Shown here piece by piece: positions 38,111-50,500 of a stretch of 64,000 nucleotides of DNA. The notes beneath the pieces are model-generated. The model saw nothing but the letters and a program-made list of their open reading frames with translations. It was not told the DNA's origin and made no database searches. Origin of the DNA: Rhabdornis inornatus (taxonomy: Eukaryota > Chordata > Aves > Passeriformes > Rhabdornithidae); the NCBI GenBank assembly GCA_013397075.1, contig VWZS01006873.1, forward strand, positions 140,143 to 204,142. The letters are read 5' to 3'. Numbering within the stretch: the stretch's first letter is position 1; each line of letters starts with the position of its first letter. The position numbers were made by a program, and so were the translations under genes.

Positions 38111-39240
38111 TCCACTGCCACCAGAACTTTGGGGACAAGGAACCCAGGCCGTGATGGCACATCTGCAGCTGGGCAGGCTGTGGTGGATGCTGAAGCCCTC
38201 GGGAGGGTCAGGTTTGGAGCATGCCGAAGCTGTGACACAGCAGTACTGGATTGTGTCACCCCCTCCCCTGGCCTGGCACCCCAGATCTGCAGCCAGGTGG
38301 CAAAGGCAGCACAGGGTGATGTCTCTCTGCCCCTGCCTATAAGATGTTCATGGACATCACCCGTGCTTACCTACCACCACACAGGTGCTTATTTCTACTT
38401 AAATCATTCCCATGCAAAACTGGGCAGTGAGAAGATGCAGCCAGGGCTGGAAACTATCCAATATTAGCCACTTCATAATATTTCTGTTGCTGAGCAAAAA
38501 CAGCATTCCAGGGTGCGTGACTCCCATGGAAACATGTGGGAATCCTGATGTCAAAAGTTTGTGGAAACCTTTGAACACTTATCTCTGTCTCATGAGAGTA
38601 ATGAAGAAATTTGATGTCAAGCATGCAGTGATCCCTGAAGAACTATCTGGCTTTTGGAGGAGAAGGGATTACACACGGAGGTGAAATTCAGCTAGCCCCG
38701 TAGTGCTGGCATGAACCCCTGTGTCCTGGCTGGCCCCTTAGAACTGCACAAAATCTTAAGAGGAATGGTATGAGGCTACTCTAAGTAAAGGGGTCACAGA
38801 GATTAAAGAAAAGTTCTATTAAACGTTTGGGATGCTCCCGGGAATAGAATTTTTTACGAAGCAAGAATGAAAGAACTGGCAGCAATTACCTATCAAGCCT
38901 CCCCGTCTGCTTGGAAATCTACCCTGCTGATAAGGCTGCTCTCATGGTCACCCCCTCCCCACTCCCCCCACGAACCCATTGCTGCACTTCTCTGGCCAGT
39001 CCTATTGGACACTAAATGTTATCTACTACCTCTCTTCCTCTTTAACCAGGACAAAGTATAATGAACAACTTGGAATCTCTCTGGGGTATGGGAACGGAAT
39101 GCAATCTGGCACCATGGAAAAATGTAGTTCATCATTGCCTAACCTATGTATGACTGAGACCCAAGCACAGTCTCTTGAACGCTAGCCAGTTTACAAGCAG
39201 TGAACCTCACAGTATCCACAACCTGCTGGAGATGTTTCAC
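38111..39240. other. Moderately GC-rich flank of the CpG island
   Basis: GC content declines gradually from the island. The sequence is not recognised as a repeat, although its texture near 38700-39200 could be an old LTR-type element. A + strand frame of 163 codons (37976-38467) overlaps the island edge without recognisable similarity and is not called as a gene. Confidence 0.5.
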
Positions 39241-42200
39241 TGTCTCATATCTTTTTGTTTTGCTAAAAGTTAGCACTCACATGAACAGCCATCTGCATCG
39301 ACAACTCAGAATCACTAAAATGCTCCATTACTCTCTCCCTTAATGTGTTTCTTCTTGGTTCTGAGCAGATGATCCTATACTATCCTATCTCAAAAAATGT
39401 GTCCTCATACTTCTTTATTAAGACACCGGAAAAATCAATGCTCTCTATACCCTGGAAGTGGAAACAGGATTTAGTGTCTATCTTCATAATGGAAAATATT
39501 GTCCATGTGTAGGAGAGACAGTTTAGACCCATTTCCCCAGCCCATGGAAATACTGCTTGACGTAACAATATAAAATGCTCTTCAGTGCAGCTTCTTATTC
39601 TGTGTTTAAGTCTTTTTAGCTAGGGGGTTCCCAGTTGGTAACTTCTTCCTGTTTAATTCTCTTCTCTCATTTTCTTTCCCATCTACTTGCAGCCCTGTGC
39701 TCCACCCCACATTCTCAGTTTTCATTAAATACAAACTGATAAAATAACTGTAAAGTTAAATAACTGATAAAGTAACTTATTATTGTCAATCTATAAGCCA
39801 GTCAGGTAACATATACACTGTAGCACATAGATACATGTGTAACTATCTAACTTTCTGTCCATTATAAGAATTCTCTCAAGCCTTTACTGTGATCAGTCTG
39901 CTGGGATGATATTCCCCTAAACAGATAGTTATTTTTAAAGTTGGAGACTTCATTGTACAGGTACACTGCAGCTGGTCTGAGGACGTTAATGGTACTACCA
40001 GCGACATGCAAACTGTGCCTGAGATACTGTGCCTTGCATCCTTCAGTTACCAGTTCAAGATAGTTCTACACAAGTCATCTCTCTGAATCTGAATTAACAT
40101 CTTCTCTCACTGCTCATTTACCTGTTCATGGTACTATTAGCTAAATTAACTGCACAGACAGGTAAAGAGTGGATAATGCTGGAGAAATGGAAATAGCTGT
40201 AACTTTTTTTTTTTAATTTTTTTTTTAAGCTTCATCTGGCTGTTTTTTTTCTGAAAGGTCATTCAAGACTATTAGTTTCTTGATCTGAAGTCCCCTATGT
40301 ATAATTGCATGCCTTTTAAATATTACTCAGATATGTATCCTATATCTAATAGATAGATATATTTTCTGGAAATGGAAGTTATGTAAAATACAAGATAATA
40401 TATTTGAGTGGGAATTTAAAGGAAAGAGTTGACAGCACCAGAAAGAAGTTGCAGCATGAACAACCTATTGAAAAGTGCCTAAGTCTTTGCATAAGAAAAA
40501 GATATAAAATGAACAAACAACCACTTCTTGAGGAAAGCAAACACAGCATTTCGAGGGGAAGACAAAAGAGACTAGAAAAGAAAAGTTTAAAGGATTTAAC
40601 AGGTAAGAATGAGAGGCTTAAATATACTATATGATAATAAAAATACCAACTGGGGATTCAAAAGGGCATAGCTGGGCACATTTTAAGTGAGCTAAATTAT
40701 CTTCTCAATAGACTTTTGCAGATGCTAGAAAGGTTTGAAGAGAATTTCAGGCAGCATTCACTGGGCAAAAATGAAGAAATCTACTCCTGATCTTGCTCTG
40801 ACTTCTGAAGTACAATCACTCAGCTATCTGGGAGAATTTCAGATGGGTCCACTGATGGGCATATGTGGACCTAAAGAGCAGCTCTCAACTGTCCTGCTAC
40901 AGGCAATGGCAAAGAGCTGCTCTGAGAAGGCTCTCAATGCACATTTGTAAAAGCTAATTAATATAAAGAATATGAAAGCTATTACCTGAAAAAACCCACC
41001 AAGTCTCTTTCTGTATTCTTCCATTATTAATTATTATTAATAATTAAATTACCTTGGTTTATATATTCAAGGCACATCCAGACAGGTTCCTGCCCCAAGG
41101 AGTTTACCATGGAAAGGTCAGATTTCAAGAACCTTTATTTATAATAATAAGTACTTAATCTGCAAGTGGCCATCAACTATTTACATAAATAACACTGTTT
41201 TGTGTCAGTCTTATGTGTAGACTTTGGCCTCCAAACTGACAGGAGATGACAAAGAAAAAAAAGGAGACAAATTACAGAAATGACCTGGGTAATGGCAATG
41301 AAAATGGATAAACAGCAATGTGTGGGGTAGATTAAGCAATATGCCTGCTAGTGGATGCAGATCCCATTAATTCCTTCGTGAGTACATGTAGAGTCCTTAG
41401 CTACAGCTACAGCTATGTTTAATTTTTAATGGATTTATCTGTGTATCTGAAAGAGCAATGTCCAGAAATAGGCTAGGGGTAGTGGATAATTCTGGAGGCC
41501 AGCTGAAAGGTGTGAGTTTTGATGAGGGATTTGAAGGAGGAGCTGCAAATACTCTCATCCGCATAATTGTCGACTTTTTCCCCAATGTAAATCATTACAT
41601 TTCTTGCCCCAATTTTTTATCGAAATCACTTCCAACTTATTTCAGTCTGTCACAATAATATTTTCATATGAGGAGTGTTGTAACCTAATTCCTTCATTTG
41701 AATAATACATTCATTTTTAATTACTGCAACTTGATCTCAGATTATTCAAATAACTGTTTCATTTTTTATGCTTACCCTGACCCCAGTGTATTTATAGGCT
41801 TTTATCCTTACCTGATACCAGTGTAATGTAATTATAGATTGTATTTTAATCATCTACTATATCCTAGTGAGTTTGTTTAAATCACTCCAATCCGGAGTCT
41901 TTTATTTCTATGCCTTTTAAAATTCTACAATGGCATTCTCATTGCATAAAAGCAATATTTTTGTAGTTTACTACAATGAATGAACATTTTGCATGCATTG
42001 CTGGCCATGTTTCTAATTTAAATTTTAAAAAGTTGCTATAGAGAACTCTATGTAAAATGAAATCCTGACTTGTAAACAGGCATGGGACAACTCATCACTT
42101 GAAATCTTTGTTCATAGCTCCTATTTGGTCTCTAACATGAGTTTACAAGAAATGCAGCAGAAAAAGAAATCAAATTCTTTATCCTACCAAAAATAAAAGT

Positions 42201-44670
42201 ACACTTTGTACTAAGAATTGACAAAATATTTATCTTTTCTGCTCACAGGCACCAAACGTTTCCAAGTTATTTTACCTGTATTACAAAGAATTCCACACTG
42301 TATCCAGAAGACAAATAGTTCTGGTGGGCCACGTTATCACTAGTCCTGGCCACATTTTGATTCCTAGGGCTACCAATTCTCTTTAAGAAAGATTTAACTC
42401 TTGTAAGTTTTTCATATTCTGAGATGATTCAGTTTTGCTTAGTAATAATTTAAAAAGCAATAATTATTATGTTTTTTTCCCCACTCCTTACCGCTGATTG
42501 AGGAGTTCCCCTCTCGCTATCTTTTGTGTCTCTTCAAGATTCAGATGTGGAACACGGTCAGAAATCAGATAGGTGAAGCTATTCACATTTGCACATCTGC
42601 ATAAGAACCAGTATCTTTCTGGCTGTCCAGTCTATTTGTACTGAGATAATTGCCACTATTCTAGTCAAACTATGCCCTTTTTTTGAGCAGCCTTTTTTTC
42701 CTGTGATGGCATCTAGCAGCAGACCTCAGAGTGTCCTTACAACATGCTCTCAGTTGCAGTGTATGTATTTTTATACAGTGATGTAATGCCCAAAGATACT
42801 CCTGAATTAAACCTTCATCTCAGCAGTGTGGTGCAACCATCAGTATTATTCCTGAAGTTGATTCTGTGTCTAAAGTAGATTGCATAAGTGGAAAAATAGT
42901 CAAAAGAGCAAAAAAAAAAAAAAAAATCAAAGCTATTAATAAATCTCATGTTTTGTGGCCACTTCCTGCCATGTCACGTTAGGGAAAGGGGACACTATGT
43001 GTGCTGCCCAAATTCCTGTAATTTGTGTTTTCCACATCCCTTCTTTCTCAAATGTGTAACTAATTTTTGACTTCAAGTACCATTATATTCTGTTTCTTTC
43101 TATTCTCCATGTGTGTCCATCTCCTGCTGTTTCCTTTATGAAATGTCACTTTTAAATCTGATCCCTCCTAGCTTCTAGGAAATAAGGGTCTAAAAGGCAG
43201 TGAAACATGATCCAGACTGATATCTGTTGAAAGCACAGGTAAGAAATGGGCAATAGCTACTTAAAAGTATAAATAAAGTGTCATTTTTACTCCTACCTTC
43301 TTTAACAGACTATCTCTTCTTAATAACACTTAAGAACTGTCCAATGTGTCACTTGTGACAAAAGAATTGTGACTAGTACCTTGAATCTAAAGAACAGAAG
43401 CACTGTCCCATAATAGAAAAAAAAAAAAAAAGTAAATAAGAACAGGGAATATGGGTTTTTTGAATATAATCAGTGAGTAAAATGAATTACTCTGCTTTTC
43501 CAAGATCCAGACAGAGAAGCATGTTTCCCTCTGGGATTTCTACTACCATTTGGTCTAATATTCATTTTGCCTATAATAATACAAGCTTCATTAAAGTAGT
43601 AAAACAGCAATTGTCTCCTTGAGATCAAAGGACATCTGTTAAATAAAAGCAGACAGATCTCTAGAATGAAATAGTAGGAAAAGTTTGAACTAAATTTTAT
43701 GGTGAATCAAAATGTAAATTGTAATTTCACAAGGAAGAGACAGAGCACAAAATTAACTTTGTAAAGACATGGAAAGTGGATATGTTGATCTTAGAAACGT
43801 GAACAGATACTGAATACTTATCTATCAGTGGCATTTCTAACTATAACACTTCATGACGAAAAATTATGCTCAACTAAGCCCACTGGTCTTAAAGAATTAA
43901 CATTAAGCAAGAAACATTGCTTATCAGATAAATTATCTGACTGACCTAGCTTCTATTTAACTTCTATTATCCTATGATCTTTTTTTTGGGAAAAAAAAAA
44001 GGCAGAAAAATCCACCTGCCATCAACACCCATCCTGCAAATCTTGCGACAAAATAGACACTTTTAAAAAATTTGTCAAACAATACCTAATAATATTTCAA
44101 AATCTGTATTTCACTGTTTAAGATATGGTACTGGAAAATGGAATAGGATCTCTTGTCTAGTTTCAGCACTGGTTTCTCTGGATGCCTCAATGAAATGAGT
44201 GCACCTACATTTAATCTTGGGGCATTACAGATCTTGTCAGTGAAGAAAATTTTTAAGAGAGACAGACATGCTAAAAATCAAGGCTTTTCTTAAAATACAA
44301 AAAAGATTCCCAAGAATTCCTCTAAAAAAATGAGTACTGGCCACACCAAGAGAGAATTAGGAATGCAAACTCTTCTCCAGTGAAATATTCCCACAGGACA
44401 TTGGGCAACCCTGAAAGCAGGCAGTGCCAGCCAGCAGACTGGGCCAGCTGAGGGCAGTGAATGAGCCCTTTATGCACGTGTTCTAACATCCCCCTTACAA
44501 TCCTTAAAGAAAAATGGTGGCAGAAGTGGCAATGGGGATGTATACTCTTGCAGGTTTTATTTCCTTCTGCAGAAGGCACAGGGTAGAGTTATGAAATTCA
44601 ATTTCAATTTGCCACTGCCAAAGTAACCCAATTTCTAACTTATTTCAATCCTCTTATTGAGCTGTGTCCT

Positions 44671-44697
44671 AATAATAATAATAATAATAATAATAAA
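44671..44697. repeat. (TAA)n microsatellite
   Basis: Nine near-perfect ATA/TAA units. A shorter run of the same type is at about 53510-53528. Confidence 0.95.
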
Positions 44698-46509
44698 TAG
44701 AAATTATTCTGAGGAAGAAAAACTCAAATAAAATCCCCCTGAACATAACTTAATTCTAGCCTTTTGACAGGCATGGGTTTATAATAATTAGGAAAATATT
44801 TTTGAACTACTTTTGCTCAACATTTTTGACACAATTTGCAATGACACATCTTAAATCTGTTCAGCAGTCATAATCATGGGTCTGCAGTACTAGCTTAAAA
44901 AGAACAGGAATGGCTTGGTTACCTGATGCCTTTGCACACCTGCCAGGGAGTGAGAACTCAGGGGAACAATCTGCTAACCTCAATCAACATAACACATAGA
45001 GTCCACAAGTGTAATTTATAGCTTAATGCATCCACAAATATTGTGAAGTGCATTGATGACTTTGAATCAGAAAGGTTAAATCATAATTACTATTGCCTCA
45101 TCAAAAAAACTGGATTTGATTGCCCACTAGATCAGTCAAATAAATGTCTGGTATTGCTATACCATGATAAACCAATATAAATAATAGATAGACATCTGTA
45201 GGCAAGATTACATGTTTTGATGTCAAATGGAAAATTAATGACAAAGCCTCATTTTGAAACTCTGTGAATTCTACCTAGTTGGAGCCTTTGATACCCCTTC
45301 TGTATTTAAAATACAAAACACAAGTACAAAAAAATTCTGAAATATGAAAGAAATCAATGTTGATGTCTTAGCAGCAATTTGGTAAAAATATATGTCAAAG
45401 AAAAAAGTTTTAAAATCTTATTCATCCCTAATTAAAAAGGAAATAAAATGCCACTAAATATAAGCAGATATTTCACAGAAATTCTTGTTTAAAGATCTTA
45501 TATTCTAGGATTTTGTTTATGCATCACAGTGATTTCTTTCAAAGAGAAAACACGTGAATATTAGACACCTTTTTGGACACCCAAATTTCATATTTTCCTC
45601 TGGCACAACTACGAGTGGGTACCTTGGTAATATCTTTTCACAACATACTATTTTTAGTTTAAACCAGTTAAAATATTTCTGCTGTCATTACAGTGTCTGC
45701 TATTTTAAAATGAGGTATTTATTATGAAGTACATGCACAGTTTTGCACTGTGGTGAAAAACAGGTACAGCATAACAAACCCTATGACAACAGGAGTCTCT
45801 GTTAGGAGATGGGAAATTCAGCTTTCATATGCCTTTGCTTGGTGTTCCAACTGCCTATGATTCAGCTCTCCTTTCAGCAGATTTTTGCACTGTCTGTGGT
45901 GCAGTGAGATCTATACTGGCCAGCTAAAATGCCATTTGAAAAAGAACAACTATTTACTAGGAAATGCACCAGAAACACTAAACTGTGCCATTGGATAGGC
46001 AGTAGAAGTTAACGATTTGCTTTGTGACTGAATTTTACTAGAGTGGAGCAAGTGGTCCAGAAGCAACGGCCTCTACTTCCATTTTACCAAGACCTTAAAT
46101 TACATAGTGCTCAACTCCCTACTTTGTAGTTAACACATCCCTTGACTTTAGTGAAACAGCATTTGTTTCAACCCATACCAATAGGTTCAGACGATTGGTG
46201 CAGAATGCCGCTCAAACGTTCTTGGATAGGAATTTCATCCCTAATAATCAAACTTGATACACATACTGGTTCTTTGGCATGTCTATCATCATGGCCATCT
46301 GTTAGGTGGAATTGTGCCTGCTAAAAAGGAGATATGCCAGTTTTAACATGATATAGGTGCCATCAAAATGCAAGTGATGAAGGAAAGACTCTAGAATATG
46401 GCAGTGATCAATCTTCTGCAGAAAGATGCTCCGGGTAGCAACCCAACTGTTAGGAATATTGTATTGATATATATGATAATTAAAGCCTTTGGTTGGCTTT
46501 TTGATCTCT

Positions 46510-46530
46510 AGGCACCCTGTCTGGGTGCCT
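46510..46530. repeat. Small GC-rich hairpin
   Basis: AGGCACCC and GGGTGCCT form an exact 8-bp stem around a 5-base loop. Not followed by a T run on the + strand. No known role. Confidence 0.6.
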
Positions 46531-46904
46531 GTATTCACACTGCAGCATTAGTGTTTGGTGTTTAGCACTTGCTGAAGGAAACATACATCTTTCTCATTTA
46601 CTATCACAGCCTAATCACTATTAATAGCCTAATATGAAGGTCAAATGACAGATGAAAATTGTCTTTTTGCAACATTTTCTTTTAAAATATGAAGTGATTT
46701 TTATGAATTAATACTTTTAAGAATTAAACACAATCCTGCTTATTATCCTTCCTCACAAATGTTTTTGAAGGGTCTCCTTTACTAATGGTTCTGGTAAAAC
46801 ACATAACTCTGAAGCACTCCTGCTGTCTGATACTCTTCATAGGAAAATGACTTCTCTTTATAGTCTTTGTGCTACTGCATCATCTTTAGAAAGATAAAAA
46901 ATAC

Positions 46905-47530
46905 CCTGGTGGAACAGTGGGGGGGTGTCTGTCTAGCTCAGACTCTTTCTCTACAGTGGCAACAGGAAATATTGTTTAGTAAAAATATGAGAACTTGGCC
47001 TCCTTCTGCAGTTCATTCCCCTAAGAGATCCCAAGCATGCACATGGATTAGGAATGTTAGTGGATACATCCTCTTAGTACCATTTACAGATCTGTTGTCC
47101 ATGAATTTGTCCAATCTCTCTCTGAACCTGCTGATACTGTCTGCTTTCACAGGCTCCTGTGGCATCAAGTTCACAGAGTTAACTTGCTGCCGTGATAATC
47201 TGTTTTAAATTGTTCTTCCAGTTTCCTGTAGCACTGCAGGATTTGAGGAATAACAGTTCTTCATTCACTTTATCCACCAGCTTCAAGATTTTGTAAGCCT
47301 GTATCAAATTTCCCCCTCAGCTTTCTCTTCACCAGATGGAGAAGTCTCAGTTTTTTTTGTCTATTGTTATAAGATAGCTGCTCCCTTGATCACTCCGGCT
47401 GCTCTTCCTGTGATCAGAGCTGCACACAGTACCCAAGATCTGGGTGAACTGAGCTTTCATATATGGCAAACTGACAGCCTCTGTCTTGTTCTAAAAACTC
47501 TATAGGCTTTTGTGATCGCTAGCAAAAGAT
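46905..47530 (-). mobile_element. Ancient CR1-type LINE fragment
   Basis: On the + strand the text follows the reverse complement of older amniote CR1 elements: GATCTGTTGTCCATGAATTT, then TCCAATCTCTCTCTGAACCT, a TCCTGTGGCATCAAGTTCAC segment, CACTTTATCCACCAGCTTCA, and ATCAGAGCTGCACACAGTAC. The order and spacing match; divergence is clearly higher than in the other CR1 copies here. Both ends are approximate. Confidence 0.75.
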
Positions 47531-50500
47531 CTTTAGATGTGTTTAAATTAGAAATCTAGTCTCATACAATTGAATGGTTGCCTTTGGGGCTCAGATAAAG
47601 CTGTGTAGTGTCAGTGAAATAGAGCTGTTTGGTACTTCCAGCTTTCACAGTGTACAAAGGGACATAGCATGTCACACCTGGGATAACATAACTATGCATT
47701 AAACCATATAATCATAATAATGGTAAAAGGCTTCACAATGTGAACATACAGGTAATTTATAACATTAGACCGTTATGATATATATAGCATCAAACATACT
47801 TAGAACTTTTCAGTTAACCATATACCGAATGAACATTTTCAGTACTTGAGAAGCTACTTGAAAATGCTCAGCTAATTTCTAGGTGGTCATAGAAGACTGG
47901 AGAATGAACATTGAATACTGTCTTGCTCACCAAAGTTTTCTACAAGAAATTCTCCACACAATTTTCATTTGAACAACCTGCTAGTCTACTAGCGGAATTT
48001 CTGTGTGAATCAAAACAAATCTCCGAGAATTCTTTCAACTGCATGAAGTGTTATCCTTTCTACAGGCCTAAACCTGTAGCCAAGAGAGTCGTAAGAAACC
48101 TCTGGTCCTAATTTGTTTCTTAATCTGATGCCAGCTCCTGCTGATACATCTGCTCATTCTTTTTCAGCTCCCTAAGTTACTGGATGGAGGATCTCTTTCA
48201 ACAGGTGAGCCCCTTTCAGCCAGTGTAGCAGCTGGGGCACTTGTGTGTGGATTAATGGCACCTGAAACATGCCACTCCCAATATCACAGATGATTGTTCT
48301 TCTCCCAGCTTGGCTTTCCAAGATGATACTACCATGCCAGTGCTCAGAGGAGAAGACCTGCTGTCTCTTCTGTTTTGCTTGGCTGCAACCTTGGAGAAGG
48401 CAAGAATATATTACCAAAAAATTATGTTCTCTTTTGTGCGTGACACTATCCTTGGGAAGATGTTTGAGTTTCAAGGTTAATAGCTTATAACTAAATGCAG
48501 GCTTAGTGTATTAGATAAACCTGAAGCAAGTACAGGTGTTTGCATTAGACATTTTGGAGATAAATCTTTCAACACGGTTTTTACCACTACTCTGGATTGG
48601 TAAAAACAGCAAGTTTCTGGCATACTCCCTAAAACTTGTTTCATAGAAACAATCAATCAAAGTATAAAAATTGTATGATACATTTTCAATATCTGTCACC
48701 TGTGGCAAATATACAAATGCAGAACATAGTGTGAACATATTTACTCTTCCTTTTCATATCTGTAAAATTCTAACTGTATGTACCACACTTAGTGCAGGGA
48801 AAAATTATGTATCATATTTAGTGAAGGATGATGAATAGGAGCTCCTTTTCTGACTAAATGAATCATCTTAGACCCTGAATTTGCAGGGGAAGACAATGTT
48901 TCTTGGTGCCCAAACCTTTTGCAAATAATCAAATTCCTAGGGAGGAAAAAAGATACGCACTATCTATAGGCATGGGAAAAGCAACAAATTCACGTTGTCA
49001 AAAAGCACATAAAAATGGGAACATGCACTGTTTTATTAAAAAAACGTACATATCAACAGCCTATAAAGCTGTCTTTATCAAATTACAATTATCCAGGGAA
49101 TTACTGATGAAACTTTAATTGTGGTCTATGTAACCATATCAAAGATTGACATTTGCACAGCTTCAGAAACAAAAATCACATGAAAAAGTCTTCTCTCACC
49201 TATGTGTGAATATCATGACATCGAGTCAAAATGACTGTCCACTGGAACTAACACACCATAGAAATGAGTGTGAAAGATACCTGGGAAGACTGTCAGAGGC
49301 CTGAAGGAAAGGCATTGGTGTTCATAATGGTGATTTTCTGTGTTTACTGTGTCCAAACTAAGTTCAGATTTTACCCTAAAAATCAAGTGACATCAGCATT
49401 AAGAGATATTTACCTTTAAGTGTGAAAAATATACCAAGCTGAGCAGCAGGAGGCAGCAGAAAAAGAAGAGTAAGATGGATATTTATTTTTCGGTTCTGAT
49501 TCAGGGTTTGTCTTGCTGAATGCCATATTACAGGCTGTTAAAGGAAGACCCATTACTCAGAACTGATGAAAATCAAGCCTGCAGCATAAACCATAACTGC
49601 TCTTTTATTGTAAAAAAAATAAAAAATGTAATATATAAAATATCCATTAATTTTACCCAGAAAATAGAAAATGTTAAATTGCACAATAAAAGGTTTGACC
49701 ACTACATTACATTTACAGTCATAAATACAACTTTGATAGCCTTGATTTTTTATAGGATGGGATCCCTGTTTTTATTAGAGTTGGCAACAGGGTAAACTTG
49801 GAAAATGTAATGGAAGAGTGTGTGATTAATTTTGAATATATTAAAATTCCATATATATGTATTTAAATTCATATGTGTGTGTGCATATATTTTTCAATGT
49901 ATACACACATGCATACACAGCTGCTGAAAGTCAGGAAAGCCAGAAAAGGAAATAAAAGTGATATTAACCTTTAACAGAAAGGGTATAACCTTAAGCTACC
50001 AATCATTCTACTCTGAACTATATCAGCACAAAATAGAACAGAATAAGCTGCCAAGTGCATTAACTATGGATTTTAGATAGGAATTTGGAGAGGGGGAGAG
50101 CAGAAAGCTCATTGTGCTCGCTTCATCATTATTATTAAAAAAAAAAAATGAAATAGATTATAAACTCAGTTTCCAAATAACAATGGCTACTCAATGTTTA
50201 TTTACGTGTCTGTAGTGGATCTCTACTTTATACTCATATAAACAGGTAATAATGTCTTCATTTTCTTGTTGGAGGTCTGCTACACAGTCTGAGTATCGGA
50301 TGGACTCATTTCAGACTTGAAAATACAATCTTGTTTCATACACTTGGTGCTTACTTGGTTTGATGCTGCTAGCTTTGTTTAAATATCAATTGTACAAGTT
50401 GCATTGCAACAAAATACATATAGCTAGAGCCAAGCCTTCATAGCAGCTCCCATTGTTTTGCATGAAAAATGCATTGACTATAGTATTGCGAGAGTAAATG

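Larger units (their letters stand above)
39241..46899 (-). other. Long ZFPM2 intron, unique AT-rich sequence
   Basis: No exon or recognisable mobile element. It contains a (TAA)n microsatellite (44671-44697), A runs at about 42910-42927 and 43420-43434, and an 8-bp-stem hairpin just past the middle of the following stretch at 46510-46530. Lysine-rich frame 40404-40634 is A-richness, not a gene. Confidence 0.65.

Noticed and set aside
37976..38467. 163-codon + strand frame at the CpG island
   Set aside because: Long frames are expected in GC-rich DNA. The product is Pro/Cys/Arg-rich with no domain, and frames on the other strand are equally open.
40404..40634. Lysine-rich 76-codon frame
   Set aside because: A-rich intron sequence gives this composition; no domain or conserved start context.
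48150..48215. Acceptor-like TTTTTCAG and donor-like CAG/GTGAGC 37 bases apart on the + strand
   Set aside because: Such pairs occur by chance in introns and no flanking exon or transcript evidence supports it.
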